Made by a program: the position numbers and the translations under genes. Under the pieces are notes generated by a model. The model worked only from the letters and a program-made list of their open reading frames with translations. It did no database searches and was not told the DNA's origin. 64,000 bases of DNA from Flavobacterium humidisoli (GTDB lineage: Bacteria > Bacteroidota > Bacteroidia > Flavobacteriales > Flavobacteriaceae), in assembly GCF_023272795.1 (NCBI RefSeq), contig NZ_CP096829.1:2914001-2978000 (forward strand), written 5' to 3'. Shown here piece after piece: positions 34,286 through 42,822 of the stretch; the stretch's first letter is position 1, and the number at the start of each line of letters is the position of its first letter.

Positions 34286-34876
34286 TCAAGGAGTTAATGC
34301 TTTTAAAACAAGATTAAAAGCTTCATTTTTAATCTTGTCATTAAGAACGAAAGATTTTCCAGACATTGATTTTCCATCTCTATGAAATTCTAAAAGAGAA
34401 TAAAGTGAGCCGTAAGCAATACTCCAAAATACTTCATAAGGCACAGAAATGAGCTCTTTTCGCTCAATTGCCAAAACCATAAATTCAGTCATCATTTGCT
34501 TGTACTTTCCTGTTACTTCTTGGAGGATTGCATCGCCGTAAGTGGAATGTCTTAAAAGTTCAAAACAGGTAGTTTGTAGCGGAAAATTTAGATTGAAATA
34601 AATACGATTTTCCCATTGATTTCGTAATCCATCTCTAAAAGACATATTTGTAACGAAACCATCAAACATTTTTTCAAAGAAATTTTGACCGATTTCAATT
34701 CCAATTTTGCGAATTAAATCTTCTTTATCTGAATAATAGATGTAAAGTGTTGCTACAGAAACGCCGCATTCTTTAGCCAAACGATTCATTCCAAAGCCTT
34801 CTACACCTTGTGTAACGATCATTTCTATTGCTTTTTGCTTTACAGTTTCTTCTTTATTTATATCTCGTGTTCTCAT
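34286..34876 (-). CDS. TetR/AcrR family transcriptional regulator
   Basis: A 196-aa repressor-type protein. The N-terminal helix-turn-helix reads KAIEMIVTQGVEGFGMNRLAKECGVSVATLYIYYSDKEDLIR (residues about 15-57), with the usual L-Y-x-Y-Y-x-x-K-E-x-L. The C-terminal ligand-binding part is helical and would sense a small molecule. The gene precedes the Tet(X)-like monooxygenase gene in the same direction, and a 24-bp palindrome overlaps its promoter, so it probably represses both genes until an inducer arrives. Confidence 0.9.
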   Translation of the reverse strand: MRTRDINKEETVKQKAIEMIVTQGVEGFGMNRLAKECGVSVATLYIYYSDKEDLIRKIGIEIGQNFFEKMFDGFVTNMSFRDGLRNQWENRIYFNLNFPLQTTCFELLRHSTYGDAILQEVTGKYKQMMTEFMVLAIERKELISVPYEVFWSIAYGSLYSLLEFHRDGKSMSGKSFVLNDKIKNEAFNLVLKALTP

Positions 34877-34895
34877 AATTCTAACTAATTATAAT

Positions 34896-34934
34896 GCAAA
34901 GATATAAATAATAAATGAACGATCGCTTATTTAT
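34896..34934 (-). promoter_or_regulatory. TetR promoter with overlapping palindromic operator
   Basis: On the minus strand TATCTTTGC (34904-34896) is a perfect -7 element. Just upstream, 34911-34934 is a 24-bp palindrome centred on CGATCG, with 10 of 12 position pairs matching. It covers the -33 region, the right place for autorepression by the TetR-type protein encoded downstream. Confidence 0.65.
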
Positions 34935-34939
34935 GTGCT

Positions 34940-35080
34940 TTTTTTAGTTTCTTAGATCCTAAGACGCTGAGATTCTAAGGTTTTTGTTTTTAGCAACAAA
35001 GGTTTAAAGTTGCAAAGGGACAAAGGTTTAGAAGTTTGAAAATCTGAATTGCTTCCAGTTTTAGCTGGGGGTTTTGAAAA
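34940..35080. repeat. Degenerate direct/inverted word repeats before the LDT terminator
   Basis: This gene-free stretch carries cttagatcctaag and gattctaagg-type words near 34950-34980, then acaaaggttt words at about 35000-35030. These are eroded short-word repeats as found elsewhere between genes in this window. No gene is seen. Confidence 0.4.
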
Positions 35081-35104
35081 GCGTGTGGAGGAAAGCTTTA
35101 GCCT

Positions 35105-35152
35105 AAAAAAAATCAGCTGAAAACAATATTTACTTGCTTCAGCTGATTTTTT
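35105..35152 (-). terminator. Terminator of the L,D-transpeptidase gene
   Basis: aatcagctgaa (35111-35121) and ttcagctgatt (35138-35148) form a perfect 11-bp stem. The A run at 35105-35112 gives a T run on the minus strand. Confidence 0.85.
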
Positions 35153-35166
35153 ATATATAGTATATT

Positions 35167-36051
35167 TTACAAAGTTTTTGTTGGTTCGGCTTCTCTTAGG
35201 TTTTGGTTTTCTAAAATTTCTTTTAAAAATGGTTTTACCTGAGTTTCGATTTCAGAAACTGGAATATTTAAAGCTTCTGGATCTGAAGCCAATTGAAGCC
35301 AAGGTTTTGGTCCATCAAAATCATAACTTCCAAAAACGATTACAGGCGTACCTTTTACTTTTACATTTTCCTTGTCTTTTAGAATCCATTCGTCAGCAAA
35401 TTTGTAAAGGTATTTAGCATCTTTTTCTAATAATCGCAAACAAGAATGAGAAGCAGGATATCCAGGCAAATCATATTCGTGAAAGCCAACTCCTAATTTA
35501 TTTTCGATATTAAAATTCCATTTCAAGTCCCATTCGTCATTAAAAGTGCTGGTTGTTTTTTCTGCTTTCCAATTGGTGAAAAATAATCCTGTTGGAGTAG
35601 GATCTTTTTTTCTTCCCATATTTGTTGGTCCTGTTCTAACTAATTCGCCATTTTCGTAAGCCGCAAAAGTTTGAGTTGGATAAGAAAAAAGAATAATTTT
35701 TGAAACTTCCTCTAAAGCCGAAACATGAATTGGGAACGGAAGATAATAAACCAAATCCCCGCTAAAATCTGCTGGAATTACAACAGAATCCAGTTTTTTG
35801 AAATTGGCCTTATCAGTTCGGTTTAAAGCGTAGACAATATCCATTTTTGAACTATCAGCTTCATTAAGCTTCAGCCATTCTTTTGTTTTTTCAATTTGAT
35901 AAGAAACGGTTTCTGGTTTTTTATATTCAATTACTTTCTTTTTCTCTTTTTTGTTCTCAGTCAATGTTATCGTATCGGTTTTTTTGCAAGAACCTAATAA
36001 AACCAACATCAAGATTAGTAGTACGTTTGCTGTGTAATATAACTTTTTCAT
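35167..36051 (-). CDS. L,D-transpeptidase (YkuD) lipoprotein
   Basis: A 294-aa lipoprotein (lipobox LLGSC, Cys22). Residues about 115-210 form the YkuD domain: the fold starts at IILFSYPTQTFAAYENGELV, the GPTNMGRKKDPTPTG loop is typical, and the active site is His191 (GVGFHEYDLPG) with SHSCLR, catalytic Cys204. The usual S-H-G-C is S-H-S-C here, a tolerated change. Such enzymes make 3-3 crosslinks in peptidoglycan or attach proteins to it, in the periplasm. It is a single-gene unit. Confidence 0.9.
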   Translation of the reverse strand: MKKLYYTANVLLILMLVLLGSCKKTDTITLTENKKEKKKVIEYKKPETVSYQIEKTKEWLKLNEADSSKMDIVYALNRTDKANFKKLDSVVIPADFSGDLVYYLPFPIHVSALEEVSKIILFSYPTQTFAAYENGELVRTGPTNMGRKKDPTPTGLFFTNWKAEKTTSTFNDEWDLKWNFNIENKLGVGFHEYDLPGYPASHSCLRLLEKDAKYLYKFADEWILKDKENVKVKGTPVIVFGSYDFDGPKPWLQLASDPEALNIPVSEIETQVKPFLKEILENQNLREAEPTKTL

Positions 36052-36158
36052 AGGTCGTATTTTTATGAATATAAAGTTATAAATATGATAGCTGAAAAGG
36101 GTTACATAATTTTTTGAATTGGTTTCGGGATTTACATTTTTACTAAGTTGATAATTGT

Positions 36159-36743
36159 CTAAATCAAACCTTTTATTTTAGCATGCTGCAAAAGCATAAT
36201 AGTCTTTGCATCTGTAATTTCGCCCGATTCAATCATTGCATAAGCTTCATCAAAAGTATACTCTAAAACCTCGATATTTTCCTGTTCAGCATCCAATCCG
36301 CCTCCTGAACTAACTTTCATACTTTCGTCATATTCTCCAACGAAAAGATATAAAATCTCTGTTACAGATCCAGGTGACATATACGTTTCGATTACTTTTT
36401 GGACCTTTTTTAAACGATATCCTGTTTCTTCTTCTGTTTCGCGAATAATAGCTTGTTCTGCATTGTCTTTGTCCAAAAGTCCAGCGCAAACCTCAATCAT
36501 CATTCCGGTTTTGTTTCCGTTAAGATAAGTTGGCAAACGAAATTGTCTCGTTAGTACGACTGTTTTTTTAGCGGTATTGTATAATAATATTCCAGCGCCA
36601 TTTCCACGATCGTAAACTTCACGAATATGTGATTCCGTTTTTTCGTTTTCTTTTTTGTAGTTGAAAGTAACTTTGTTTAATACGTACCAATTATCTGATA
36701 GTAATTTAGTGTCTGTTATTTCGATTTCTGGATTCTTTCTCAT
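36159..36743 (-). CDS. nudK: NudK-type Nudix hydrolase (GDP-mannose pyrophosphatase)
   Basis: A 194-aa Nudix enzyme close to E. coli NudK, which hydrolyses GDP-mannose to mannose-1-phosphate and GMP. Shared features are the N-terminal KLLSDNWYVLNKVTF, REVYDRGNGAGILLYNT, LTRQFRLPTYLNGN, the Nudix box AGLLDKDNAEQAIIRETEEETGY and then ETYMSPGSVTEILYLFVGEY. The first Glu of the classical box is Asn here, but the R-E-x-x-E-E core is intact. The gene lies downstream of purA, separated by the purA terminator. Confidence 0.9.
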   Translation of the reverse strand: MRKNPEIEITDTKLLSDNWYVLNKVTFNYKKENEKTESHIREVYDRGNGAGILLYNTAKKTVVLTRQFRLPTYLNGNKTGMMIEVCAGLLDKDNAEQAIIRETEEETGYRLKKVQKVIETYMSPGSVTEILYLFVGEYDESMKVSSGGGLDAEQENIEVLEYTFDEAYAMIESGEITDAKTIMLLQHAKIKGLI

Positions 36744-36762
36744 TTTGAAAAATTATTTCATA

Positions 36763-36791
36763 AAAAAAACGCCCTGATTATCAGAGCGTTT
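36763..36791 (-). terminator. Terminator of purA
   Basis: aaacgc-c-ctgat (36768-36778) pairs with atcag-a-gcgttt (36780-36791) with a single internal mismatch. The A run before it gives eight T on the minus strand. Confidence 0.85.
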
Positions 36792-36798
36792 AAATGTA

Positions 36799-38070
36799 TT
36801 ATTTTGTTATTGTTTGCTTTCTGTCTGGTCCAACCGATACAATTTTGATTGGCACTTCGATTTCTTTTTCAATAAACTCAATATATTCTTTTAGCTCAAT
36901 AGGTAATTGATCGTAAGTTGTCAATCCTGTTAAATCTTGTTTCCATCCTTTAAACTCTTTGTAAACCGGAGTAACATTTTCTGGTTCAATATTGTAAGGA
37001 AAGTGAGAAATGTTTTGACCTTTATAGTTGTACTCTGTACAAACTTTCAAAGTCTCAAAACCAGAAAGAACATCACCTTTCATCATCATTAACTGCGTAA
37101 CTCCATTTACTTGAACTGCATATTTTAAAGCAACAAGGTCTAACCATCCGCAACGTCTTTGTCTTCCAGTTACAGAACCAAACTCGTTACCAACTTTTGC
37201 CATTGTAGCACCAACTTCGTCAAAAAGTTCAGTTGGGAAAGGTCCGCTACCTACACGTGTCACGTAAGCTTTGAAAATTCCGTAAACTTCTTTGATTTTG
37301 TTAGGAGCAATTCCTAAACCAGTACAAGCTCCAGCAGCAGTAGTGTTTGATGAAGTTACGAAAGGATAAGTTCCGAAATCAACATCTAATAAAGATCCTT
37401 GAGCACCTTCGCAAAGAATAGATTTTCCAGCTTTTTGAGCTTGGTGCATGTATTCTTCACTGTCAATAAAATCTAATTTTTTAAGTTCTTCAATAGCTTC
37501 AAAGAATTCTTTTTCTAATTCAGCTAAATTATATTGAATAGCAACATCATAAAAAGCAATCATTGCCTCATGTTTGTCAGCTAAAGCTCTGTAACGCTCT
37601 TTGAAATCTTCTAATTCGATATCTCCAACACGTAAACCATTTCTACCAGTTTTGTCCATGTAAGTTGGCCCAATTCCTTTAAGGGTAGAACCAATTTTTG
37701 CTTTTCCTTTAGAAGCTTCAGAAGCTGCATCAAGCAAACGGTGAGTTGGTAAAATTAAGTGTGCTTTTCTAGAGATAATTAATTTGCTTTTGATATCAAG
37801 ATTGAATTTCTCTAAACCTTCGATTTCTTTTTGGAAAACTACAGGGTCAATTACAACACCATTTCCGATGATATTTACTGAATTTTTATGAAAAATTCCA
37901 GAAGGAATCGTTCTTAGTACGTGTTTAATTCCATCAAATTCTAGTGTATGTCCTGCATTTGGTCCTCCTTGGAAACGTGCAATAATATCGTAATTTGAGG
38001 TAAGTACGTCAACAATTTTTCCTTTACCTTCATCTCCCCATTGTAATCCTAGTAATAAATCTACGGTCAT
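36799..38070 (-). CDS. purA: Adenylosuccinate synthetase PurA
   Basis: PurA joins IMP and aspartate with GTP hydrolysis, the first step from IMP to AMP. It is 423 aa, full length. Motifs are LLGLQWGDEGKGKIVD at the N-terminus (GTP/IMP loop with catalytic Asp and Lys), FQGGPNAGHT (catalytic His), KGIGPTYMDK, CEGAQGSLLDVDFGTYPFVTSSNT, and GSVTGRQRRCGWLD near the end. fur lies immediately upstream on the same strand, 102 bp away. Confidence 0.98.
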   Translation of the reverse strand: MTVDLLLGLQWGDEGKGKIVDVLTSNYDIIARFQGGPNAGHTLEFDGIKHVLRTIPSGIFHKNSVNIIGNGVVIDPVVFQKEIEGLEKFNLDIKSKLIISRKAHLILPTHRLLDAASEASKGKAKIGSTLKGIGPTYMDKTGRNGLRVGDIELEDFKERYRALADKHEAMIAFYDVAIQYNLAELEKEFFEAIEELKKLDFIDSEEYMHQAQKAGKSILCEGAQGSLLDVDFGTYPFVTSSNTTAAGACTGLGIAPNKIKEVYGIFKAYVTRVGSGPFPTELFDEVGATMAKVGNEFGSVTGRQRRCGWLDLVALKYAVQVNGVTQLMMMKGDVLSGFETLKVCTEYNYKGQNISHFPYNIEPENVTPVYKEFKGWKQDLTGLTTYDQLPIELKEYIEFIEKEIEVPIKIVSVGPDRKQTITK

Positions 38071-38172
38071 TCTGTTTTAATTTGCGTTGAGGCAATCTAA
38101 GTTGCCCTACTGATTATGTAGTTAATTTTATTTTTTTTTTAATTTTTTCGAAAAGTCTAATTTTTTAAAAGA

Positions 38173-38637
38173 CTAAGAATTTGAATTTTGCTTTTTGTTT
38201 CCGTAGAAATAAAGCGAGTGATTTGTAATTTCAATATCAAAAATTTCTTCGATAGTCTTTTTGATGGTCTGAATTCTTGGATCACAAAATTCGATTACCT
38301 CACCAGAATCTGTCATAATGATATGATCGTGCTGTTTATCAAAATATGATTTTTCGTAGTAAGCCTGATTTTGTCCAAATTGATGTTTTCTAACCAAAGC
38401 GCAGTCCAACAATAACTCGATCGTGTTGTATAAAGTGGCTCTACTCACACGATAGTTTTTGTTTTTCATTTTGATGTAAAGGTTTTCTATATCAAAATGC
38501 TCCTCGCTATCGTAAATTTCCTGAAGTATAGCATAACGCTCAGGAGTTTTGCGATGCCCTTTTTGCTCAAGATATAGTGTAAAAACATTTTTTACAATTT
38601 CTTGATTCTTAGTGTTGTCAGTTGAAATAAGTGTCAT
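38173..38637 (-). CDS. Fur family transcriptional regulator
   Basis: A 154-aa metal- or peroxide-responsive repressor. The winged-helix part contains [33 protein letters not shown] and [21 protein letters not shown]. The dimerisation part has the short [21 protein letters not shown] with metal-binding His/Glu/Asp residues, and no C-x-x-C structural zinc site. Whether it senses iron, peroxide or zinc is open. The start is ATG 38637; a TTG three codons earlier lies inside the -7 element. That element, TATCTTTGC at 38651-38643, predicts an almost leaderless transcript. Confidence 0.92.
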   Translation of the reverse strand: MTLISTDNTKNQEIVKNVFTLYLEQKGHRKTPERYAILQEIYDSEEHFDIENLYIKMKNKNYRVSRATLYNTIELLLDCALVRKHQFGQNQAYYEKSYFDKQHDHIIMTDSGEVIEFCDPRIQTIKKTIEEIFDIEITNHSLYFYGNKKQNSNS

Positions 38638-38642
38638 ATCCG

Positions 38643-38651
38643 GCAAAGATA
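38643..38651 (-). promoter_or_regulatory. -7 promoter element of the Fur-family gene, leaderless arrangement
   Basis: TATCTTTGC on the minus strand, separated by only five bases from the ATG at 38637-38635. Confidence 0.6.
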
Positions 38652-38820
38652 ATTTTTTATTTTTAATGAATAAAAGTTTCGGGTTTAAAGTTTAACGTTT
38701 AAACATGTTTTTGATTAGTCATAATGCACTAAACACAGGCTTTTACGTCAAAAATATTTTGAAAGCCTAATTTGGTTTAATTAACATAATTTTTTTAATT
38801 TATGATAAAACTAACAATGG

Positions 38821-39363
38821 CTAACTTGATTTCGTCATAAACATATACCAGTTCCATTCCCAAGTTTCTCCTTTGTCATCAGACATTGCTTGGCTCCAGA
38901 TCGGATTCTTTTCGTCTCGGGCATCCCATCGAAATACTTGAAGAACGGGTTTTTCATCAAAAACATCTTTAGAAAAAAAATGTCCAACCTTATTTTCAAA
39001 AGAGCCAACTACAGGTTTGTCTAATGTTCCCGTAGTAGAATCTGACCAGTAAATGCTCCACAATTTTGTTATCGGATTAAATAATCTTACCGTCATACCT
39101 TCAAAAGGTTTTCCATCAAAAGTGGCTAGAAAATTATCAATGTTTCCAATTCCATTTAGAATCTTGTACATTTCCTGTGTTGAAGGAAATTCAATCCACT
39201 CATCGCAATTCGTTAATCTGGATTTTAATTTTCTGTTGCGAATAACAGATTTTCCTTGAAAAAAATCAAAATCATCTTTTGATGAAGATTTAGAAGCAGT
39301 AATTAAAAGCTCTCCATTTTCATCAAATGCTACTTTGGGAATTTCCAAAGATTCATTTTTCAT
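38821..39363 (-). CDS. Hypothetical protein, DUF1579/lipocalin-like
   Basis: A 180-aa protein without a signal peptide. The sequence DFDFFQGKSVIRNRKL, then FEGMTVRLFNPITKLWSIYWSD and the final FRWDARDEKNPIWSQAMSDDKGETWEWNWYM, has the strand pattern of small DUF1579-like beta-barrel proteins. The role is unknown. It starts 21 bp after the relA/spoT gene on the same strand, so it may be cotranscribed. Confidence 0.75.
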   Translation of the reverse strand: MKNESLEIPKVAFDENGELLITASKSSSKDDFDFFQGKSVIRNRKLKSRLTNCDEWIEFPSTQEMYKILNGIGNIDNFLATFDGKPFEGMTVRLFNPITKLWSIYWSDSTTGTLDKPVVGSFENKVGHFFSKDVFDEKPVLQVFRWDARDEKNPIWSQAMSDDKGETWEWNWYMFMTKSS

Positions 39364-39384
39364 GATTAATGTTTGTTGATTAGT

Positions 39385-41604
39385 TTAAGTTCGATACTCT
39401 CTAGTAACCTTATCAACTCCGTCAATTTTCTTGATGGCGCTGATCATTTTCTTTAAAATTGTATTGTTTTTAACAATTACGGCAACTTGTCCGTGGAAAA
39501 TTCCAGCATCTGTACTAAGCGAAATACTTTGAATATTTACGCTCATATTGTTTGAAATTACTTTTGTCAATTGGTTGGTAAGTCCTAAAACATCCATCCC
39601 TGTAATATTGATAATGGCTTTGAATTCCTCTTGTGAAGAATCAATCCACTTGGCGCTCATGATTCTATACGCATAATTAGACTGCATTCCGATCGCGTTC
39701 GGACAGTCTTTTTTATGCACTTTTATTCCTTCATTAATGGTAACAAAACCAAAAACATCATCACCAGGAATTGGATTACAGCATTGCGAAAGTTTATAGT
39801 CTAATTTATCATGTTCGGTTCCAAAAACCAGCATGTCATAGTTGCTGCTAATAACTGGTTTGTGAATATCCTCATCTGCGGTATCTTTCGTTCGTTTAAT
39901 TTTATTTTTAAAGAAATTGATAAACGAATTGCTTTTCTGCGCCGCATAATCCTTTAACTGCTGATTTTCGATTGCGCCAATTCCAACTCTATAAAATAAA
40001 TCTAAACTTGTTTTTAGTTTAAAGAAGTTAACTAACTCATTTGTTACCTGTTCGTTAAACGTAACTTTTAAATGTTTTAACTTTCTAACAAGTAATTCTT
40101 TTCCTTCTTCTGCAATTTTTTTAGTGTTCTCGTTAAGAACGTTTTTAATTTTATTTTTAGCTCTTGAAGTCGTTACGTATTCTAGCCAGTTTACAGTCGG
40201 CTTTTGGTTTGGAGAAGTAATTACTTCCACCTGATCACCACTTTTTAATTCGTAATTTAAAGGAACTAGTCTTCCATTTACACGAGTTCCGCGAGTTTTA
40301 ATTCCGATTTCAGAGTGAATGCTGAAAGCAAAATCAAGAGAAGTCGCACCTTTGGGCAGTGATTTGATTTCTCCTTTTGGAGTAAAAACGAAGATTTCTT
40401 TAGAATACAGATTCATTTTGAAGTCTTCCACAAAATCGACCGCATTGGTTTCCGGATTTTCCAACGCTTCGCGAAGAAGATTCAGCCAAGTGTCTAAACC
40501 GCTTTCTTCTGTTGCGCCGTTTTTATATTTATAATGCGCTGCATAACCTTTTTCTGCAATTTCGTCCATACGTTCACTTCGAACTTGAACTTCGACCCAG
40601 CGTCCTTTTGGTCCCATAACCGTAATGTGAAGCGCTTCATAACCAGTTGATTTTGGTGATGAAATCCAGTCGCGCAAACGGCTAGGGCTAGGGCGATAAT
40701 GATCTGTTACGATAGAATATATTTTCCAGGCAATGAATTTTTCTTCATGCGGATCGGCTTTGTACACAATTCTAAGTGCGAACTTATCATAAACTTCGTC
40801 AAAAGTCACGTTTTGCGCACGCATTTTTCGACGAATAGAATAAATAGATTTTGGTCTTCCTTTGATGATATAGTCTACACCTTCGCTATCTAAAGATTTC
40901 TTTAAAACATCTGAAATATCTTTGATGTAAGCATCTTGTTCTTCTTTTGTTTCACGAATCTTGCTTACAATATCGTTATAAACTGCCGGTTCTGTATATT
41001 TTAATCCTAAATCTTCAAGTTTGGTTTTAATGTTATAAAGTCCCAAACGGTGGGCTAGAGGAGCATAAATATATAGCGTTTCAGAAGCAATTTTGGTTTG
41101 TTTGTATTCCGCCATCGAATCCATGGTTTGCATATTATGCAAACGATCGGCCAATTTGATCAAAATTACACGAACATCATCATTCAATGTCAGAATCATT
41201 TTTCTAAAATTCTCAGCCTGCATAGAAGCATTCAAATCTTTTTGAACTAATGAAATCTTTGTTAAGCCTTCGACAAGCTGTGCCACTTTCGGATTGAATA
41301 GACGTTCTATTTCATCAACAGTTACAGGAGTGTCTTCAACAACATCGTGTAATAAGGCCGCGGCGATAGAGGTCGCTCCCAGACCAATTTCTGAGGCAAC
41401 AATTTTTGCAACTGCAATAGGATGAAAGATATACGCTTCGCCCGATTTACGTCTCTGTTCTTTGTGGGCATCAACGGCTACATCAAAAGCTTTTCGAATT
41501 AATTTTTTGTCTGTTGGGCTTAAAGTTTGGTAACTTATTCGGAGTAATTCTTTGTATTCCTGCGCAATAGCTTTGTTTTCTTTTTCAATATCTATTTCTG
41601 TCAT
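39385..41604 (-). CDS. Bifunctional (p)ppGpp synthetase/hydrolase (Rel/SpoT)
   Basis: A 739-aa long RSH protein that makes and degrades the alarmone (p)ppGpp. In order: hydrolase HD domain (YIFHPIAVAKIVASE, AALLHDVVEDTPVT with the His-Asp pair), synthetase domain (GRPKSIYSIRRKM, FALRIVY, GYEALHITV, EVQVRSERMDEIAEKGYAAHYKYK), TGS (EIFVFTPKGEIKSLPKGATSLDFAFSIH), zinc-finger-like helical part with CCNPIPGDDVFGF, and a C-terminal ACT domain. Both active sites look intact. The ATG at 41604 (MTEIDIEKENK) is preferred to one 15 bp upstream. Confidence 0.95.
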   Translation of the reverse strand: MTEIDIEKENKAIAQEYKELLRISYQTLSPTDKKLIRKAFDVAVDAHKEQRRKSGEAYIFHPIAVAKIVASEIGLGATSIAAALLHDVVEDTPVTVDEIERLFNPKVAQLVEGLTKISLVQKDLNASMQAENFRKMILTLNDDVRVILIKLADRLHNMQTMDSMAEYKQTKIASETLYIYAPLAHRLGLYNIKTKLEDLGLKYTEPAVYNDIVSKIRETKEEQDAYIKDISDVLKKSLDSEGVDYIIKGRPKSIYSIRRKMRAQNVTFDEVYDKFALRIVYKADPHEEKFIAWKIYSIVTDHYRPSPSRLRDWISSPKSTGYEALHITVMGPKGRWVEVQVRSERMDEIAEKGYAAHYKYKNGATEESGLDTWLNLLREALENPETNAVDFVEDFKMNLYSKEIFVFTPKGEIKSLPKGATSLDFAFSIHSEIGIKTRGTRVNGRLVPLNYELKSGDQVEVITSPNQKPTVNWLEYVTTSRAKNKIKNVLNENTKKIAEEGKELLVRKLKHLKVTFNEQVTNELVNFFKLKTSLDLFYRVGIGAIENQQLKDYAAQKSNSFINFFKNKIKRTKDTADEDIHKPVISSNYDMLVFGTEHDKLDYKLSQCCNPIPGDDVFGFVTINEGIKVHKKDCPNAIGMQSNYAYRIMSAKWIDSSQEEFKAIINITGMDVLGLTNQLTKVISNNMSVNIQSISLSTDAGIFHGQVAVIVKNNTILKKMISAIKKIDGVDKVTREYRT

Positions 41605-41760
41605 AACGGCATAGTTCAAGTACTAAAAATAAGAATTAGTTTGAACATACGCAAGGCCATATTATTGTAGATTTTAGAGTGAAGATTTTAGATTTTTGGA
41701 GAGATAAAATTCCAATTTTTTTAAATTCCAAATTTCAAAAAGGAGCGAAGCGATTTTTAG

Positions 41761-41877
41761 AAAATCAAAAATCAAAAATCAAAAATCAAAAATCAAAAAT
41801 CAAAAATCAAAAATCAAAAATCAAAAATCAAAAATCAAAAATCAAAAATCAAAAATCAAAAATCAAAAATCAAAAAC
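41761..41877. repeat. Tandem heptamer repeat (aaaaatc)n, about 16 copies
   Basis: The seven-base unit aaaaatc is repeated without interruption from 41761 to about 41877. It sits between the rRNA methyltransferase gene and the relA/spoT promoter region; the stop codon TGA of the methyltransferase gene (41872-41870) falls in the last unit. On the plus strand it opens a frame of Lys-Asn-Gln-Lys-Ser-type repeats that is not a gene. Confidence 0.95.
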
Positions 41878-42658
41878 CTCTTTGTCTTTTTGCTTCGAAA
41901 ATTAAAATTGCAGCAGCAACAGACACATTCATGCTGTCGATTTCTCCTTGCATTGGAATAATGATATTTTGAGTGGCTTCGTCGCGCCATTCTTGAGTTA
42001 AACCTGTTGCTTCTGTACCAACGACCAAAGCGGTTGGAGTAGTGAAGTTTTGAGTATGATATGAAGTTGAATTTTGCAAAGTTGCGCTGTAGAAATTGAT
42101 CTTTTTTTCTTTTAAAAATGAAATTATTTCAGAAGTCGTTCCTGTTGCAATTTGATTGGTAAACAAACAGCCAACGCTAGAACGCACAATATTAGGGTTA
42201 TACAAATCACTTTTTGGATTAGCGATTAAAACAGCATCTAAATTAGCTGCATCAGCAGTACGTAAAACAGCACCAATATTGCCTGGTTTTTCTAAAGATT
42301 CTACCACTAAAATCAATGGATTTTTAGATAATTTTAAATCTGATAATTTCAATGATTTGGTTCTCGCAACAGCTAAAATCCCTTCCGTTGTATCACGATA
42401 CGCCAATTTTTGGTAAACCTCTTTATTGATTTCTATAATTTGAAAAGAATTTTGAATCAGTTTATTGATTTCGCTTTCTGAAACTAATTCGGGTAAAAAT
42501 AAAACCGTTTCGATTTCGTAACCGCCTTTTATGGCCAATGAAATTTCACGTTGCCCTTCAATCAAAAATGTTCCAGTTTGTTTTCTGGCCTTTCCTTTTT
42601 CTTGAAGTAAAACCAAAGATTTGATAAACGGATTTTGAATTGAAGTGATTTGTTTCAT
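41870..42658 (-). CDS. TrmH/SpoU family RNA 2'-O-methyltransferase
   Basis: A 262-aa SPOUT methyltransferase. The N-terminal substrate-binding domain reads SIQNPFIKSLVLLQEKGKARKQTGTFLIEGQREI, as in RlmB/TsnR-type enzymes that act on 23S rRNA. The trefoil-knot motifs are LVVESLEKPGNIGAVLRTADAAN, LVVGTEATGLTQEW and IPMQGEIDSMNVSVAAAILIFEA. The exact nucleotide methylated cannot be predicted. The start at ATG 42658 (MKQITSIQNPF) is chosen over a codon 15 bp upstream. The stop codon lies in the tandem heptamer repeat. Confidence 0.92.
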   Translation of the reverse strand: MKQITSIQNPFIKSLVLLQEKGKARKQTGTFLIEGQREISLAIKGGYEIETVLFLPELVSESEINKLIQNSFQIIEINKEVYQKLAYRDTTEGILAVARTKSLKLSDLKLSKNPLILVVESLEKPGNIGAVLRTADAANLDAVLIANPKSDLYNPNIVRSSVGCLFTNQIATGTTSEIISFLKEKKINFYSATLQNSTSYHTQNFTTPTALVVGTEATGLTQEWRDEATQNIIIPMQGEIDSMNVSVAAAILIFEAKRQRGF

Positions 42659-42752
42659 TTTTTTAAAGCTCAAAGTTGCAGCGTGGCAAAGGTACAGAGT
42701 TTTTTTCTTCTCGCAAGGTTTTTAAAACCTTGTAGATATAGCAGTATTTTTT

Positions 42753-42813
42753 TGCCACGAATTTCATAAATTACACTAATTCTAATTCGTGAAAATTCGT
42801 GTAATTCGTGGCA
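42753..42813 (-). terminator. Long inverted repeat of GCCACGAATT words, likely terminator of the phosphodiesterase gene
   Basis: tgccacgaatt (42753-42763) and aattcgtggca (42803-42813) are perfect complements, with further acgaatt/aattcgt words inside. On the minus strand it follows the gene at 42823 directly and is followed by seven T. The word style is common between genes in flavobacteria. Confidence 0.7.
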
Positions 42814-42822
42814 GAAAAAAAA

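Noticed and set aside
41761..41877. Possible CRISPR array
   Set aside because: The units are seven bases long, contiguous and without spacers; no cas genes are in the window.
41679..41972. Plus-strand frame with Lys-Ser-Lys-Ile-Lys-Asn-Gln repeats
   Set aside because: It arises only from the aaaaatc tandem repeat and overlaps the rRNA methyltransferase gene in antisense.
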